Shown here: one piece after another, positions 1 through 11,859 of the stretch
Layout: the number at the start of each line of letters is the position of its first letter
How positions within the stretch are numbered: the stretch's first letter is position 1
DNA from: Scytalidium lignicola
Lineage: Eukaryota > Ascomycota > Leotiomycetes
Assembly: GCA_002812745.2 (NCBI GenBank)
Contig: NCSJ02000254.1
Coordinates: forward strand, 1-62,351
Direction of reading: 5' to 3'
Length of the DNA stretch: 62,351 bases
Made by a program: the position numbers and the translations under genes
Notes under the pieces: generated by a model
Database searches by the model: none
What the model was told of the DNA's origin: nothing
Seen by the model: only the letters and a program-made list of their open reading frames with translations

Positions 1-810
1 GGGAGGGGGGCATACTTTTTTGATACATGTACGTAAAAAAAAGGACTGTACTGTACTTAACTGCCTAAAATACCGAGAAATAATTTCAAGGATGGATAAA
101 GAAAGGAAGAAAGTAGTAGAAGAAAGAAGAAAACTATCATCTTTGTCACTTGTGATTGACGGGTTAATGTAGCATTATTATTTATGATTTCTGTTTGTTC
201 GGTTTGATGATTAAAAAAACACCAAGAGCTCCCAAGCTGATATTGCTTACCACCTATGTCGACGATAAAGTAGAGGGTTTTTAAAATCATAAAATGTTTC
301 ATAGTTTAAGTAAAAGCAACCTGTTAGACTAGGAAACTACCAAATTTATTTGGTTTCACTTTTTATACAAGTTTTCAATTTGCTTCCAATTTTTTCCCTC
401 CCATTTACCACTATAGGAAAATCGACGCTAATGGAAAAGCAAAGAGACTAGATATGAGTTTCATGTCTTCTCTCAATATCACTAGGTAACTAGTCACACG
501 TATTCTTCTTCTTCTCTTTCTAGATAGGCGGCTTTCCATGGTGACCGTGCTGTCGAGAGAAGCAGAATGAGCCTTATTGCGGGCTTCATGGCTCTTCTTC
601 GCAACTTTTCCACTGTAAGCAGGTGGATTGGTGTTGTAGTGCGATGGTGAGGAGCAAGTTGGTTACCTTGCTGATTTTTGTATAAAGCCAGGTGAGTCGA
701 GCATCATCAAGCCAAGTGCAGGCAAGCAAATCTATCCATATATCCTATCACGATGCCCGGAGATTGGATATACTACGGCTGATGAAGAGGAAGCATCATT
801 ACCGTACTTC
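1..810. other. Intergenic, no gene seen
   Basis: Reading frames here are short and show no conserved motif. The stretch lies 3' of the minus-strand F-box-like gene, so part of it is probably that gene's terminator and 3' UTR. Poly-T/A and CT-rich tracts are the only low-complexity features. Confidence 0.5.
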
Positions 811-1775
811 TCAATCAAGAGCAGGAAATACTAAACCTCCATTTCCACCTCCACCTCCACCAGCATTCCATGCCTCCCCGGCTTCGAAGCCATCCAAAAT
901 GTTAGCAAAAGTCGGCCCCCGGAACAATCCCTCCAAGTCCCTCTGTGCAGCCTCCAACGCAGCCATGAATACATTTCGAGAAACCCAGTTCGAAATGCAC
1001 CTCGCCATGGTCTCATCCGGTGCGACAGGGATCACAGGGTCGGAAGAAAAGTCCTTCTCGCTGAACAGCCTCATGATACCTTTGCCGGTGGTTGTGAATT
1101 GGGGAATGCTTAGTGGTGGAGGCGTGTATGGTGTTAGTTCAAGGCCATGAGGGTCGGCCGAGAGATCGAGGCCCGCGTTGGTCATGATTGTGTCCGTTGA
1201 TGGGGTGCTGGGGAATGGGAGACGCGGAACGGGGCTTGGTTGGGAGATGTAGGATGTGTTGTTTAACAGAGCGATGGTGGTCCAGCGGAGGGTGCTGGGG
1301 AAGGTGATGTGATTTTCGAAGCTGTTAGGGTCTTGTGAGGCGAGTCCTGCGGAGGTAGTTATTAGCTCGAGTATTTTAAAATGGTAGTGAGAATATAGTT
1401 ACCGATGTTGACTACGAATTGGTTGTGAGAGTATAGAAGAGGTGTAGCTTCTTCATTGAGGAGCTTGCATGTCTGTAGGATGGAGACGGTAGGATTAAAT
1501 GTTGAAGAAGACGTCTTTTTGGGGATGGCGATGTGTTCTTCAGGGGAAAGCAGGAGGTAGGAACAGATCTTGAGCCGAATTTCAACAGGCAACTCCATGA
1601 ACGAGAATCTGGATTTGGTCATGATTTGTGTTGCGGCTATCCTTATCGTTCTAGTTTGGTCATCATCATCATTATCATCATCATAATCGTAATCGTCATA
1701 TTCATTTTTCCAGCGTGGTTGCTGTGGAATAGGATGAGTATTGTCACGTGAACCATCGGCGGCAGCAGAATCCAT
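811..1775 (-). CDS. F-box/2EXR-like domain protein
   Basis: Two exons, 1775-1403 and 1346-811, are joined by a 56-bp GT-AG intron (donor GTAACT) and give 302 aa. The N-terminus holds an acidic run of Asp/Tyr (about residues 25-40) encoded by a CAT/AT-rich microsatellite. Next comes the block FSFMELPVEIRLKICSYLL, then SILQTCKLLNEEATPLLYS. This pairing of LPxEIRxxIxxxLL with TCKxLxxEAxPLLY is the usual signature of fungal F-box/2EXR proteins, which are thought to act as substrate adaptors or scaffolds. The C-terminus is rich in Pro and Gly and has no recognised domain. The chosen ATG is the Met just before the acidic run; the frame stays open upstream, so a longer N-terminus is possible. Target and partners are unknown. 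Confidence 0.7.
1656..1725 (-). repeat. Asp-codon microsatellite inside the F-box-like gene
   Basis: A run of CAT/CATAAT-type triplets on the plus strand reads as Asp-rich codons with Tyr and Asn on the coding strand. It stays in frame, so length changes would alter the acidic tract without breaking the protein. Confidence 0.6.
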
Positions 1776-3141
1776 TTTGGGAAATTTTGATTCTTGTGAT
1801 ATTAGGCTGCTGATGCGAAATGGGGAGGTTTGTGTTTGGAGGTTAGATCTAACTAGTAAGCTGTACTGGGTGGGTTTCTGTTGGCGAGGAGTGCGGGGAA
1901 GACCTGTTTGGATAGGACGATCGCCGTGGGTCTTCCTCTCCAGCAATTGGTGTCCGTGGTTTAGCGGCCTTTTGGTGACCTCCAGGATGCTCTGTTTCAA
2001 AGAGTATTACTGGTATCACTGATGTCATTTGGGTGCCAAACCAACTATCCAGTCTTTGATAGTCGAAATGTCAGCCGACACACAATTATTCCTGTCCTTG
2101 AATACGATGTTGATTTACACAAGGAGCTCTCGGCGGGCAGTGATAGGACCATAAGATCAGCTTGAGCTGCAGGTGTCTGTCGACTCGAGGCACGGGAGGA
2201 GGCCCTGCCCGTTGCAGTTGGGGAGTTGAAGGTGCCGTTGCTTGGCTGGTGATTTAATTCGGCGTTGATGGTGTTCCATTAATATGGCAGAAATGGTAAT
2301 ACCGCTACAGTAAATCTAGTACAATAACAACAACTTCTTATCTCTAGTTAGTGGTCGTTGCACTTGCACTCGCACTCGCTGGAGGAGAGCAGCAGGATAG
2401 AAGGATACCTACCGTACGGTAGAAAAGAGAAGCCCGAGTCAGACTGTTCGCTACCAGTGGCTTGAACGGGGTCAGTGGGCGTGGGGCCTGCACATGGCAA
2501 ATAGCGCTGGCCTGGTGCCCGTCGTCATTGGGCCTAGGTCGCTGTCAAAAACGTCACGGCGCGAAGCTGCACTGCTGCTGCAGAGGTGCTGTACAGGTAG
2601 CAAAAGCAATGCCGACATCCCTTATAACCACTTCATCAGCAAGGCCGAGTTGGAGTTTGCAAGTAATGCTCTTCCACGATGAATAACAACCCACGTCGTG
2701 AATAACCGTTCTACAGAACAGCCCGTCTGAAACGACACAAGACATCTAATTTACCATCCTGGAGAATCACGGTTACTGTACCGTGTGTACGTGCCCGTGT
2801 GCTCGTGCGCCCACGACTTGCTCCCATCCCCATCCCCATCTCCCCTTCCACTGCGCCTGTCCTGCGCGCACCGGAGGCGATTCCGCACTAGCAAATGCTG
2901 CACATTACGGTGGTCCTAGCCTTTCCCCACCCAACCCCATCCTGGCCTAGCCCGCCGTCATATCCCCTCTCGTATGTTGATCCAAGCCCGCGCGCGCCAG
3001 GCTCAATCTCCTCGCAAGCTTCGTTCTTTGCTGTTTTTTTTTTTGCTGTTTGCACGTTTTGGCCTTTTGCGGTTGGGAAAAAGGTGTCGGGAAGGCTCTT
3101 CTGAGCATTGGTGAGAGCTTCAGAAGTGGTTGGATCCAACA
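1776..3141. promoter_or_regulatory. Divergent upstream region of the F-box-like and glycogenin genes
   Basis: There is no convincing coding sequence. The last 350 bases before the glycogenin ATG are pyrimidine-rich, with repeated CCCCAT and a CCCCTT near 2820-2850 that resembles the stress element CCCCT. A poly-T run lies near 3036-3045. Assignment as promoter and 5' UTR rests on position only. Confidence 0.4.
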
Positions 3142-6102
3142 ATGGCTTCCCCAAAGGAGGATGTGTACGCTACGGTTAGTATTGGTGTTGTTCCATTCCA
3201 TGCAATTCATTCCCTTCGCTCAAATCGGCCCATCCAGTTACTGACCTGCTCGACAGCTTCTTCTCAACAACTCCTACCTGCCAGGTAATTTCCATGCTTG
3301 CGAGACCCTTTTAATCCTTTAATCCGTCTGACTGGAGCTTGTTACAGGTGCCATGGTGCTTGCGCATTCCCTGAAGGATGCGGGGACCAAGAAGAAGCTC
3401 GCCGTGTTGTTTACTCCGGATACAGTCTCGGTCGACTCACTAACGGAGCTTCGAGTGAGCAACAACGCCACAGAAAACCATCCGTACCTAGCTAATTCTC
3501 GCATAGAAAATCTACAACTACCTGATTCCGGTGGAGCGCGTAGTCAATGGCTCGCTAGCGAACCTGTATCTCATGGGCCGCGGGGACCTCCACTCCACCT
3601 TCACCAAGATCAACCTGTGGAAGCTCCTGCAGTTCCGAAAGATTGTATACATGGACGCAGATGTACTCGCTCTCCGGGCTCCCGACGAGCTCTTTGATAT
3701 TCCAGCTCCATTCTCCGCAGCACCGGATATTGGTTGGCCTGATATCTTCAACACCGGTGTAATGGTATTAACTCCCAACATGGGTGATTACTACGCACTG
3801 GAGGCAATGTCGAAAAGAGGGATATCATTTGACGGTGCTGATCAGGGATTGCTCAATATGCATTTCAAGAATTCCTACAACCGACTAAGCTTCACGTATA
3901 ATGTTACTCCCTCCGCACACTACCAGTACCTTCCTGCGTATAGACATTTCCAGTCAAGCATCAGCGCGTCCCATTTTATTGGGTCGGAGAAGCCCTGGAA
4001 TTTAGGGAGGGAGGCGAATCAAGGCTCAACTCCTTACGACGAGATGGTTGGAAGGTGGTGGGCAGTCTATGATAAGCATTATAGAAAACCGGTAAGTTCC
4101 ACGTCCAATGCTCCTACAGGGAACTCCAGGAACTAACAATTGTAGGCCCCGCAAGTTCCTGCTAAGCTGGTATCACCAACAGTGCAGTACTACGTGAAAG
4201 GAGAACGGCAGCCTTTTATGCCTGCCAGGCCAGATATGACGGCAGCTGGTGCGCATCAACATGATGGGCATCGACCAACGCAATCTTTTTATCCCAGAGC
4301 AGAAGAACAAAAATATGGACTTCCGGACGTACCTAGATACGTAGAGGAGGCGCAAGTTCCACCGGTGGAAATCAAAACTGGAGAATATGGGGAGCAGTAT
4401 ATTCATTATCCGGAAGTGCAGCCACAGAAAACTCGAGAAGAATACGGTCAAGCACCTCAGCACGAATATGGGTCCGTTCATCAAGAAGAACATGGTCAGC
4501 AGTATCAGGAGCCTCAGAAAGAACACCAGGAGCTTCCACAGCAGTATCATGAACATCCACAACATCCACAACATCCACAACCACATCCACAACCACAACC
4601 ACAACCACAACAACATCTACAACAACATCCACAACACCATCAGGAACACCGACAAGAATACCAGGATCACGGACAGGATCATTCGCAGGAACGCCAACAA
4701 GAGCATCTAGATGAGCACCGACAGGAACATAGGGAAGAACCTAAGGAGGTCCAAATACATGTGATACCACAGGCATCATGGAACCCCAGCATGTCAGTTT
4801 TGTTATATAGCCTACCGGCAGTTTTTATACTAATTAATGGATTGCAGAGCTCCACCCCCTCCCGACTCACAACCTGAGGCTTCTAACTTCCCAGCAACAC
4901 ACTATACCATGTCGTCTGATATAACGCCATTTACAGCGCCTGAGCGATATCCGGAACCTCCAAAAAACATGTGGTACGAGGTTCCTACGACGCCATCACA
5001 TCAGAAACCTGCTCTTCTTTTCCCATGGGAGACCAACGCCCCTAAGGCGACAAGAGTATTCCCTGAGGATCGGATATCAGAATCTGAGCCTATTACGGGC
5101 ACCGAATCTTTATCCCCTGAAGCAGCAAGGCAGGAAATGGAAGAAGATGACAGAAGCGGCACGACTGCCTTAGATACTATCACGGCTGCAACTAGCCCCT
5201 CAGACCCCTGGGCAAGCATGAGCCGTGCAAATGTTTGGGACGAGATGCCGGAAATCGAGCGTTACATTGGCACTCTCCAACGACATCGCAGAGTTCCTGT
5301 TCAAGTATTACATTCTAGGTCTGGCTCTGGTGTAACGGGAACTTCTAGTCCCGGAACTGCAGTATGGGGTGGAAGACGAGTTAGTCTGAAGCTCACCGAC
5401 TTTCCCACTGAAGTTGAGCGACCCAGCCTACCAGTTACACCAGCACCTATCCGGCCACCAACATACTGGGGTACTGAACAAGAAGACGAAGGGGAATTGC
5501 CTGCTGCGGTTGGAGTACCTGCACAAGAAGACTGGGTAGGCCAGCATTCACACCCACATCTGCGCGAGCCACATCCACAGTCCCAGTCCGACTTGGGGGT
5601 AACCCAGGGACAGGCTCAGGCCGTGGTCGTGGATTGTCCCAATTGCGGCTTTAAATTCAGACTAATAATTGGACAGAACCCAACGCTCCAATTGGACAAG
5701 TTGACTAGAGAGCAGACTGAAATTCTGACCACTAAGCTGTTGGGTAAAGAGTCTAGCGCTCCCCGTCCTATGGAAATCCCGAAGCGTGACCTGCCGTTCG
5801 GTAGTGAAGGCCTAGTAAGCCCTACATATGTGCCTCAAGGCCCGAAGCGCTCCGTCGATCAGGGAAGCAGCACGGGAACTGTGATGACAAGATGGAGTAG
5901 GCAGAGCAGGGATGATGAAGAGAGGAGGTATGGCTCGCATACGGGTAGTACGGGAGCAACAACGATGACAGGCTCAAGAATCGAAGCGCCGAGTTACACG
6001 GGGCCCGGGGCGGCTTGGGAGAAGGACGAGGAGGCGCTGGCGCCAGAGGATACAACTGGGTTACTCCCTTCTGAGGAGGAACAGGATGTGCTTGTCGACT
6101 AA
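3142..6102 (+). CDS. Glycogenin (self-glucosylating glycogen primer), GT8 family
   Basis: Six exons (3142-3174, 3257-3284, 3348-3454, 3507-4091, 4146-4795, 4848-6102) join in frame to 885 aa. Glycogenin attaches glucose from UDP-glucose to its own tyrosine and extends the primer for glycogen synthase. The catalytic half (about 1-260) starts MASPKEDVYATLLLNNSYLPG, has the metal/UDP-glucose DxD motif in VYMDADVLAL (about 106-108) and the GT8 block DQGLLNMHF. The Tyr in HYQYLPAY falls at residue 195, the number of the autoglucosylated Tyr in mammalian glycogenin-1. A long low-complexity Gln/His/Pro/Glu linker follows. The conserved tail (PERYPEPPKNMWYEVP, later KPALLFPWE...ATRVFPED) is the kind of C-terminal segment that binds glycogen synthase. 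The tail also holds one CPNCGFKF pair of cysteines. The family call is firm; small exon edges are inferred from splice signals and homology. Confidence 0.93.
4552..4640 (+). repeat. CATCCACAA-type microsatellite coding His-Pro-Gln repeats
   Basis: Repeats of CATCCACAA and CAACCACAA within glycogenin exon 5 encode tandem HPQ/PQ units in the linker between the catalytic domain and the C-terminal tail. The frame is preserved, so the linker can vary in length. The reverse strand also stays open here, which gives a spurious hydrophobic reading. Confidence 0.8.
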
Positions 6103-7355
6103 ATTGATTTTGTTCTCTTTAATTCTTTAATGTCTATAGGACAGGACCGGAAAGGATTAAAAACGGGAGGGTGGAATGGGATGGGTGGAAATAATGGGAT
6201 GGCATTCTGTACTTTTTTTTGGGTATATCGGGACCCTAGGTTTGGGCTTACGTGTAACATCAGTTTCCTTGTCAGCATTTTCCTATGTTTGGTCTTGGTT
6301 TTTGGAAGTGTCTACGTCTATCCCCATGTTTAGGGATCTGGTGTCGGTTTTTTTATTGCTACGCATCATGTCTACTTTTCTTTTGTATTCTTTTGCGTGT
6401 TTTCTGAATTGATATGCTCATTTGGTTGCGTTGGTTTCTCTGCTGTTTACTGTTTCTTCTTGCTTCTTGCTACTTCTCTGCTACTTGCTGAATTTGCGAG
6501 GCATATCTTTTCTTTGTGTTTGCACTTTGCTGCTTCGCATGCATGGATCATCTTCCCTATCATTGCTGCATATTGCATACTCTTTGCTGTAGTAGCTTGT
6601 AGGATACCCCCCACTTGTGAAGTATCATTTTGATTATCTTAAATGGATTTCGTCCTGTCAATGCCGAGGCTCGTGAAGCTGCAAAAGTGCCTAACATCCC
6701 ACTAATGTATGCATCTCTTTTAAGCTCATATCCAATAGTGAAAGCAGGAAATAATAAAAATATAAGATCTACAGCAATCTTAGCCGCCGGCACCTTGATG
6801 GGCTGAGATTGCCGCGGTATCATGCGATTCCTCGAATCTCATGGACCGGCGGGCCCAGCCGCACCCGCATTTTCCCGTAAGCAGCGTTTCCAAAGCTCCG
6901 TATATATGACAAGCTTTTGCGCCCGAGTTTTAGCTATCAGCTACTTTTATTTCCTCCGTAATACTTCTGTCTAGAGCTTGTAAATCCATACAATAGGTAA
7001 AACAGGACAATTTCAAGTGATCGTTGTCTTCATTATGGACTCCTCTCTCACTCAATCAGAGCCGATAAATATGTCACTGCTGCACCGCCTCAGGCCAAGA
7101 CCTGCTCCACAGCTAAGTAGGTCCGCCGTTACTCATTCTCATTACGGACGCATTCAATATCAAAAGTCTGCACCAATGCTTACGCATTCCTCACCCCACA
7201 CTTACCTTCTCACCTGAAGTTCAGGTAGAAGGATTGAGGCTATTTTTTATATTTCATCTCTTGTTCTTGTGTCGTGTCCCTTTCTTTCATTGAGCCTAGA
7301 AATTCAAAGCTCAGCAGGAGCCTACGGCCTCGGTGATAAAAAAGCTTCCTTGAAA
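6103..7355. other. Intergenic between glycogenin and CDF genes
   Basis: The first part is T-rich and probably carries the glycogenin 3' end. The part from about 6840 is GC-richer, with a TATATA at about 6901, and is the probable promoter and leader of the cation transporter. A short upstream frame (7035-7217) begins with an ATG in the leader; I do not treat it as a gene. Confidence 0.45.
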
Positions 7356-8741
7356 ATGGCGCACAATATCGACCTCAGCAACAGCATCACGATGCATCCT
7401 CATCCCTTCCATCTGCATCCTAACCGATCAGAACACTCGCGATCAGAACATTCACAATCCGGCACTCATACTCCAATCCAGTCCCTCCCGCCCTCTAAGC
7501 CCGTGACAACGACGGCCTACGAGCCTGTATCCGGCCCTACCGAGCACGACCCAGTCGCGCGGCATGTCGGAAGCAGTGATCTCGAAAGCCAACATCCACC
7601 AAGATATACCCGAGAGAATGATCCATATGATCTCTCATCCAAGTTCAAAAGCAAGCATGAGATCGACCTCATTGCTGCCAACACATCACGGAAACGAGAT
7701 GGCTGCGGACCTATCAAGTTCACACGCGATGCACACAAGGCAAAGAAGGTGCAGGATTTCTATGAAGCACAGAATGAGAAGATCGAGCGGATGTTGAAGC
7801 CCGTCGAGGATCATCTCGCTGATGCTAAGAAGGAGGCCGATGACGACCAGCTGAAGCTTCGGATTGCTGTGTATGGCTCGTTCGTGGCGAACGTCGTTCT
7901 TGCCGCGTTGCAGGTTTACGGCGCTGCTTCTTCCGGGTCTCTGTCTCTGTTCACCACTATGGCGGATGCGATATTTGATCCCATGTCCAACATCACGCTG
8001 ATGGTCACTAATCGTGCCGTCAAGCGTGTGGATCCAAGTCGGTTTCCCTCGGGGAAAGCCCGTCTTGAAACGGTGGGGAATATTGTATTCTGCTTTCTCA
8101 TGACGGCCGTTTCCTTCATCCTGATTGCCTTTTCCATCCGCGAGCTGGTGGATGGTAAGAGCAATGATAAAAACCCATTCCATTTGCCGTCTGTCATAGC
8201 CGTCTCGGTGGCCTTCACAACGAAACTCGCGCTCTTCCTCTACTGCTGGGCCCTGAAGAACAAGAACTCGCAAGTCAATATTCTCTGGCAAGACCACCGC
8301 AATGACCTTCTCATCAATGGTTTCGGTATCCTCACTTCCGTTGGTGGTTCCAAGCTGGTTTGGTGGATCGATCCCATGGGTGCCATTATACTCTCTTGCC
8401 TCATATCTGTCATCTGGTTGCGCACGGCTTTCACCGAGTTCCTCCTCCTCGTAGGAATCACGGCCGATATTGAGATGCAACAACTAATCACATACGTGTG
8501 TCTCACGCACTCTCCGGAGATTGATGGCATTGATACTGTCAGAGTGTACCATTCTGGTCCGAGACTGATTGCAGAGGTGGATATTGTCATGAATTCTGAG
8601 AGATCGCTTCGGAATACGCACGATGTCGCGGAGGACCTCCAGATCAAACTGGAGAACTTACCGGATGTTGAGAGGGCTTACGTGCATGTTGATTATGAGA
8701 CGACACATAAGCCAGAGCATGCCTATAAGAAGGATATATAA
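7356..8741 (+). CDS. Cation diffusion facilitator (CDF), probable Mn/Fe-type transporter
   Basis: A single exon of 461 aa. CDF proteins exchange divalent metals for protons across vacuolar, Golgi or other membranes. The first 140 residues are hydrophilic with His-rich stretches (HPHPFHLHP, near residue 15). About six membrane segments follow from LRIAVYGSFVANVVLA, then a cytosolic C-terminal domain. The metal site in TM2 reads ADAIFDPMSN, so DxxxD, and in TM5 reads WQDHRNDLLIN, also DxxxD. Zn-type members have HxxxD, so this pattern points to the Mn-CDF branch; that is family knowledge applied to the visible residues. Start: the frame is open upstream, but Met at 7356 begins the conserved hydrophilic region. 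TVGNIVFCFLM and GPRLIAEVDIVM are further family blocks. Confidence 0.9.
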   Translation: MAHNIDLSNSITMHPHPFHLHPNRSEHSRSEHSQSGTHTPIQSLPPSKPVTTTAYEPVSGPTEHDPVARHVGSSDLESQHPPRYTRENDPYDLSSKFKSKHEIDLIAANTSRKRDGCGPIKFTRDAHKAKKVQDFYEAQNEKIERMLKPVEDHLADAKKEADDDQLKLRIAVYGSFVANVVLAALQVYGAASSGSLSLFTTMADAIFDPMSNITLMVTNRAVKRVDPSRFPSGKARLETVGNIVFCFLMTAVSFILIAFSIRELVDGKSNDKNPFHLPSVIAVSVAFTTKLALFLYCWALKNKNSQVNILWQDHRNDLLINGFGILTSVGGSKLVWWIDPMGAIILSCLISVIWLRTAFTEFLLLVGITADIEMQQLITYVCLTHSPEIDGIDTVRVYHSGPRLIAEVDIVMNSERSLRNTHDVAEDLQIKLENLPDVERAYVHVDYETTHKPEHAYKKDI

Positions 8742-10274
8742 TCCTTTTCCTCTGTTTTACTTGTCTGTTTGTTTGGTGGGTGGATTTAGGTAGTACTCGA
8801 AGTATTGCAGGACAGCAATACTATCTTATACGCATGGAGTTATAAACCGAAAGTGGGATGTCGGCTTTTTATAAGAACACTCATTCCGGTCTCTTGAAAT
8901 TGGCGTTTTAGCAGTTTTATAGCATTATAAGGCATAGCACACAGAATTGTGAATTCAAAGGAGCCTTTTGCAAAGGCTCGAGTCTTTTCTCTACGCAAGG
9001 TTTGCATAAAAATAATACACGATTCACTTAGTGGTGCACNAAAAAAATATCAAGAGTGTCACCTCATTCTTGCAGCTTTCTCTCTCGAAGAGACTGATAA
9101 CGATGGGCGCGGACGTGGGCAACNTTTTTGCCCCAAGGTGCAAAAGAGAATCTTATTACATACTTATTTCTGAGTTGGTGCCTCAAAATAGACGACTAAT
9201 TATAATAGATAGGTTGACGGCCCAAANTTTTTTGTTGCATATCTAGGAATACTCGCGCGTATGAGAAACAGGAGCGCGTGTTGTGCGTTTTGATACATTA
9301 TTCCACGAATTAGGCGCTCGGCTGTTGCGGGTTCGCGGGTTTGTTACGTGTACCCAACCACCGATGACTTCCTCCCTTCCTCTCAACAAAAAGATTCAGA
9401 GTTAAAATTTAAATAAAGGTATAAAAATATAAAAGAAGACTAGGAGTCTAACTTACTTGATCAAGCTAAGCAAACTCTTGTTTTCTTTTTTATCCTTTTT
9501 CTCTCATTCCTTTTTCTTTCCTTTGTCTGTTTCCCTATTTTGGCATTGTCTTAGGTTTTTCNTTTTTTTCTTTCTGTCCTGCAGGCAGGCGGGCCCCCAA
9601 TTTAGGACTGCCTACAGTAGGTCAACTACTGTACCTTCCTTTCGTTCCTTCCCATGTCTCAATTATTACTCGACGTGCCTGGAAGGGCTGGACGGTACTC
9701 ATTCCCCGGTGTAACTTTCTGCTGTCATAGGCGTTCGGTTGCGCGAGACAGGACACCATCTTGTCCATGCACTCTTACCCCTGCTGTACTGTTGCTGTTG
9801 CTTTTCTTGCTAGCTGTGGCGGTCGGCAGTTGAATAAAGAATGTTAAGGGAAAAGACTTAGGACCCTGGTAGAGCTACGGTAGCTGTGGGATCTGCTTTT
9901 TTTGGGGCTCATTCTTGTTCTTAATTGAGGTGCAGAGGATTGTGGCATTTAAGATGCTGGTGTTTGGATCCTTGTATATCTGGAGTCTTAGTCTGACTCC
10001 ATGTATCTACCTACCTTCTTTTGTATTGCTGTGCATCAGATGGTCATCTTTGAAACTGGGTCATGGGGGTGGGCAGGCCCCTCCTTGGTGTGTGCTATGC
10101 AAGCGATGCTTTCTCAGATTCATATTTACAATGTTTGGCATATAAGCTATCTTCAACGTATTTTGTCTACATAGATACGCAAGGTTCTGAGCTGTGGTAT
10201 ATGATGAGTAGCGATAAACCAACCCAAATTAACTTACAACTATAAAATTACAAGAATGCCGTTAAGCTTCAAAA
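8742..10274. other. Intergenic, no gene seen
   Basis: Low coding signal on both strands, with several single Ns (9040, 9124, 9227, 9562), most touching A or T runs. This separates the 3' ends of the CDF gene and the minus-strand regulator, so both terminators should lie here. CT-rich tracts occur near 9470-9560. Confidence 0.45.
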
Positions 10275-11859
10275 TTAGTCGGTAAAAAATGCCAGTATAG
10301 GACTAATCATTGCCTTCTCCTCTTCCTTCAGTGCACGTTCTATAGCCATCTCAAGGAACTCAGTCCGATCTTGAAGCCACCAACACTGATGTTCAGGTAG
10401 TAGTAAAGGGATGGCTCGATAAAAGAAAAGTAGGATTAATAGAGCGCCGGGATCATTGCGACGGACGAGGGCTATGAATCTTGGCGATGATCGTGTAGGG
10501 AAGGAAAAGACGTATCTTGCGAGATCGGCTAAAGGTGGTAGAGTACGGCCGTCTTCTGTTATAGGCGTTATATGACTGACGAGCTCTGGAGGTATACCTT
10601 TTGGACGACTCTTGCATATGGCTAGGATGAGAGCCAACCGTGATGATGCATCTAATAGAGCTTCTTCATCCTCTTCATCATCACTGGGAAGAGTTGTATC
10701 CATTTGGCTATCTTCCCTTCGGGTACCCATAAGATGATGAGAGCAATGCGATAGGAGCACTTCCGAGCTGAGAACCCTTGATGGGGAAATAGGAGAATTG
10801 CGAATGCGGCCGATAGACTGGGATAATGCGATTTCCAATTCGTTTAAGATGTTATTGTCATGGACAGCCCGAAGGAGGGAATTTCGTGGTCTGTAAGCCG
10901 CAGGAGCTGCAAATACAGTGGTGTTGGTGTTAATAAATATTATTGCATGTAAAAGGATGTCACGAAGACCGTCACAGAGTGAGAATAGAGGATCGAGAGA
11001 CAGATCGAGCTTAGCTTGTTTCGATGAATTGAGAGGTTTGGCATCTGCTGAGGGGTTTCGTAGGGTATCAATGCTGGCCCAGCCATGATGCACGAGGAGA
11101 AGTGAAGTTGCTATCAATGCATCGACGTTCCAGGCTGTTATATTCTCTGATAACGCCAGGCGGAAAAGGCTAAGGGTTTTGGATAGATGGACCATAGAAG
11201 CCTGTGAATAGATGGCTTCTGATGGATGGAGGTAGGCGAGATGGGTTGCTGATACGAGAAGGACTGCTTGCATGAGAAATTCATACTAATTGCTCGGAAT
11301 ATTAGCAAATAATCAAAGCTATGCGTATTGAACTTAAGTAAATAGGACTTATGGAAATGCACCTGGAACGCCAATTGCATGACATTGTTTTGCCATAATT
11401 GTGTGTCAAATATCATTGTATGAGCCGTGATCGTATTGAAGTGGTGGAGCATCTTCATATGCAGCATATTTATATATGGAGATACATCCTCACTCATGTA
11501 CATGTGTAGAGATAGAGCCTTCGGAAGAGTTAACTTCCTTTGCTCTCTTAAGAGCGGTGCTTGCAATAGGCTGCAGGGTTCCTTTCTTTTGATACAATTC
11601 TGGCATGCTGGACGAGTCTCATCGCACTGGGGATATTAGTATTGGGAACACAGATCAAAACTAGAGGAGATAAGAATAAATGCCAGACCTTCACTCTCCG
11701 TTTTCGGCATGCCATGCATCCTTGGCGGGACTTGCCATGTCTCCGGCGCTTTCTGATCTGGTTACCATTTGTATCGAGTTCAGGGCCAGATGCACAGATC
11801 TCATCAAGAGTTACTGGATGGAATTGGAATGGCTCCGTGACACTAATTTGGGAGCTCAT
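10275..11859 (-). CDS. Zn2Cys6 (C6) fungal transcription factor
   Basis: Three exons (11859-11689, 11626-11363, 11285-10275) give 481 aa. The first intron splits the zinc cluster after RKRRVK and splicing rejoins it as Cx2Cx6Cx6Cx2Cx6C starting CMACRKRRVK (about residues 48-75), preceded by a basic stretch RKRRRHGKSRQG. The donor of that intron is GTCTGG, a weak consensus, but the restored cysteine spacing supports it. The C-terminal part (YEFLMQAVLLVSATHLAYLHP, then ALSENITAWNVDALIATSLLL) resembles the Upc2-like C6 regulators, whose C-terminal region is mostly helical and may sense a ligand. It ends with acidic and hydrophobic segments. It is divergent from the ABC transporter at 12686, so it is a candidate local regulator of that efflux pump; this is inference from position. 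Confidence 0.88.

Noticed and set aside
1..60. Telomeric or subtelomeric repeat at the left edge
   Set aside because: No TTAGGG-type repeats are present; the G run is short.
4173..4632. Long minus-strand frames rich in Leu/Trp/Val opposite glycogenin exon 5
   Set aside because: They are the antisense of the CAT/CAA microsatellite and have no motif; the plus-strand exon is firmly supported.
7686..8483. 265-codon minus-strand frame opposite the CDF gene
   Set aside because: It is antisense to a well-supported single-exon transporter and its residues show no family pattern.
8949..10245. Several frames of 60-85 codons
   Set aside because: They cross Ns or low-complexity T runs and have no conserved blocks.
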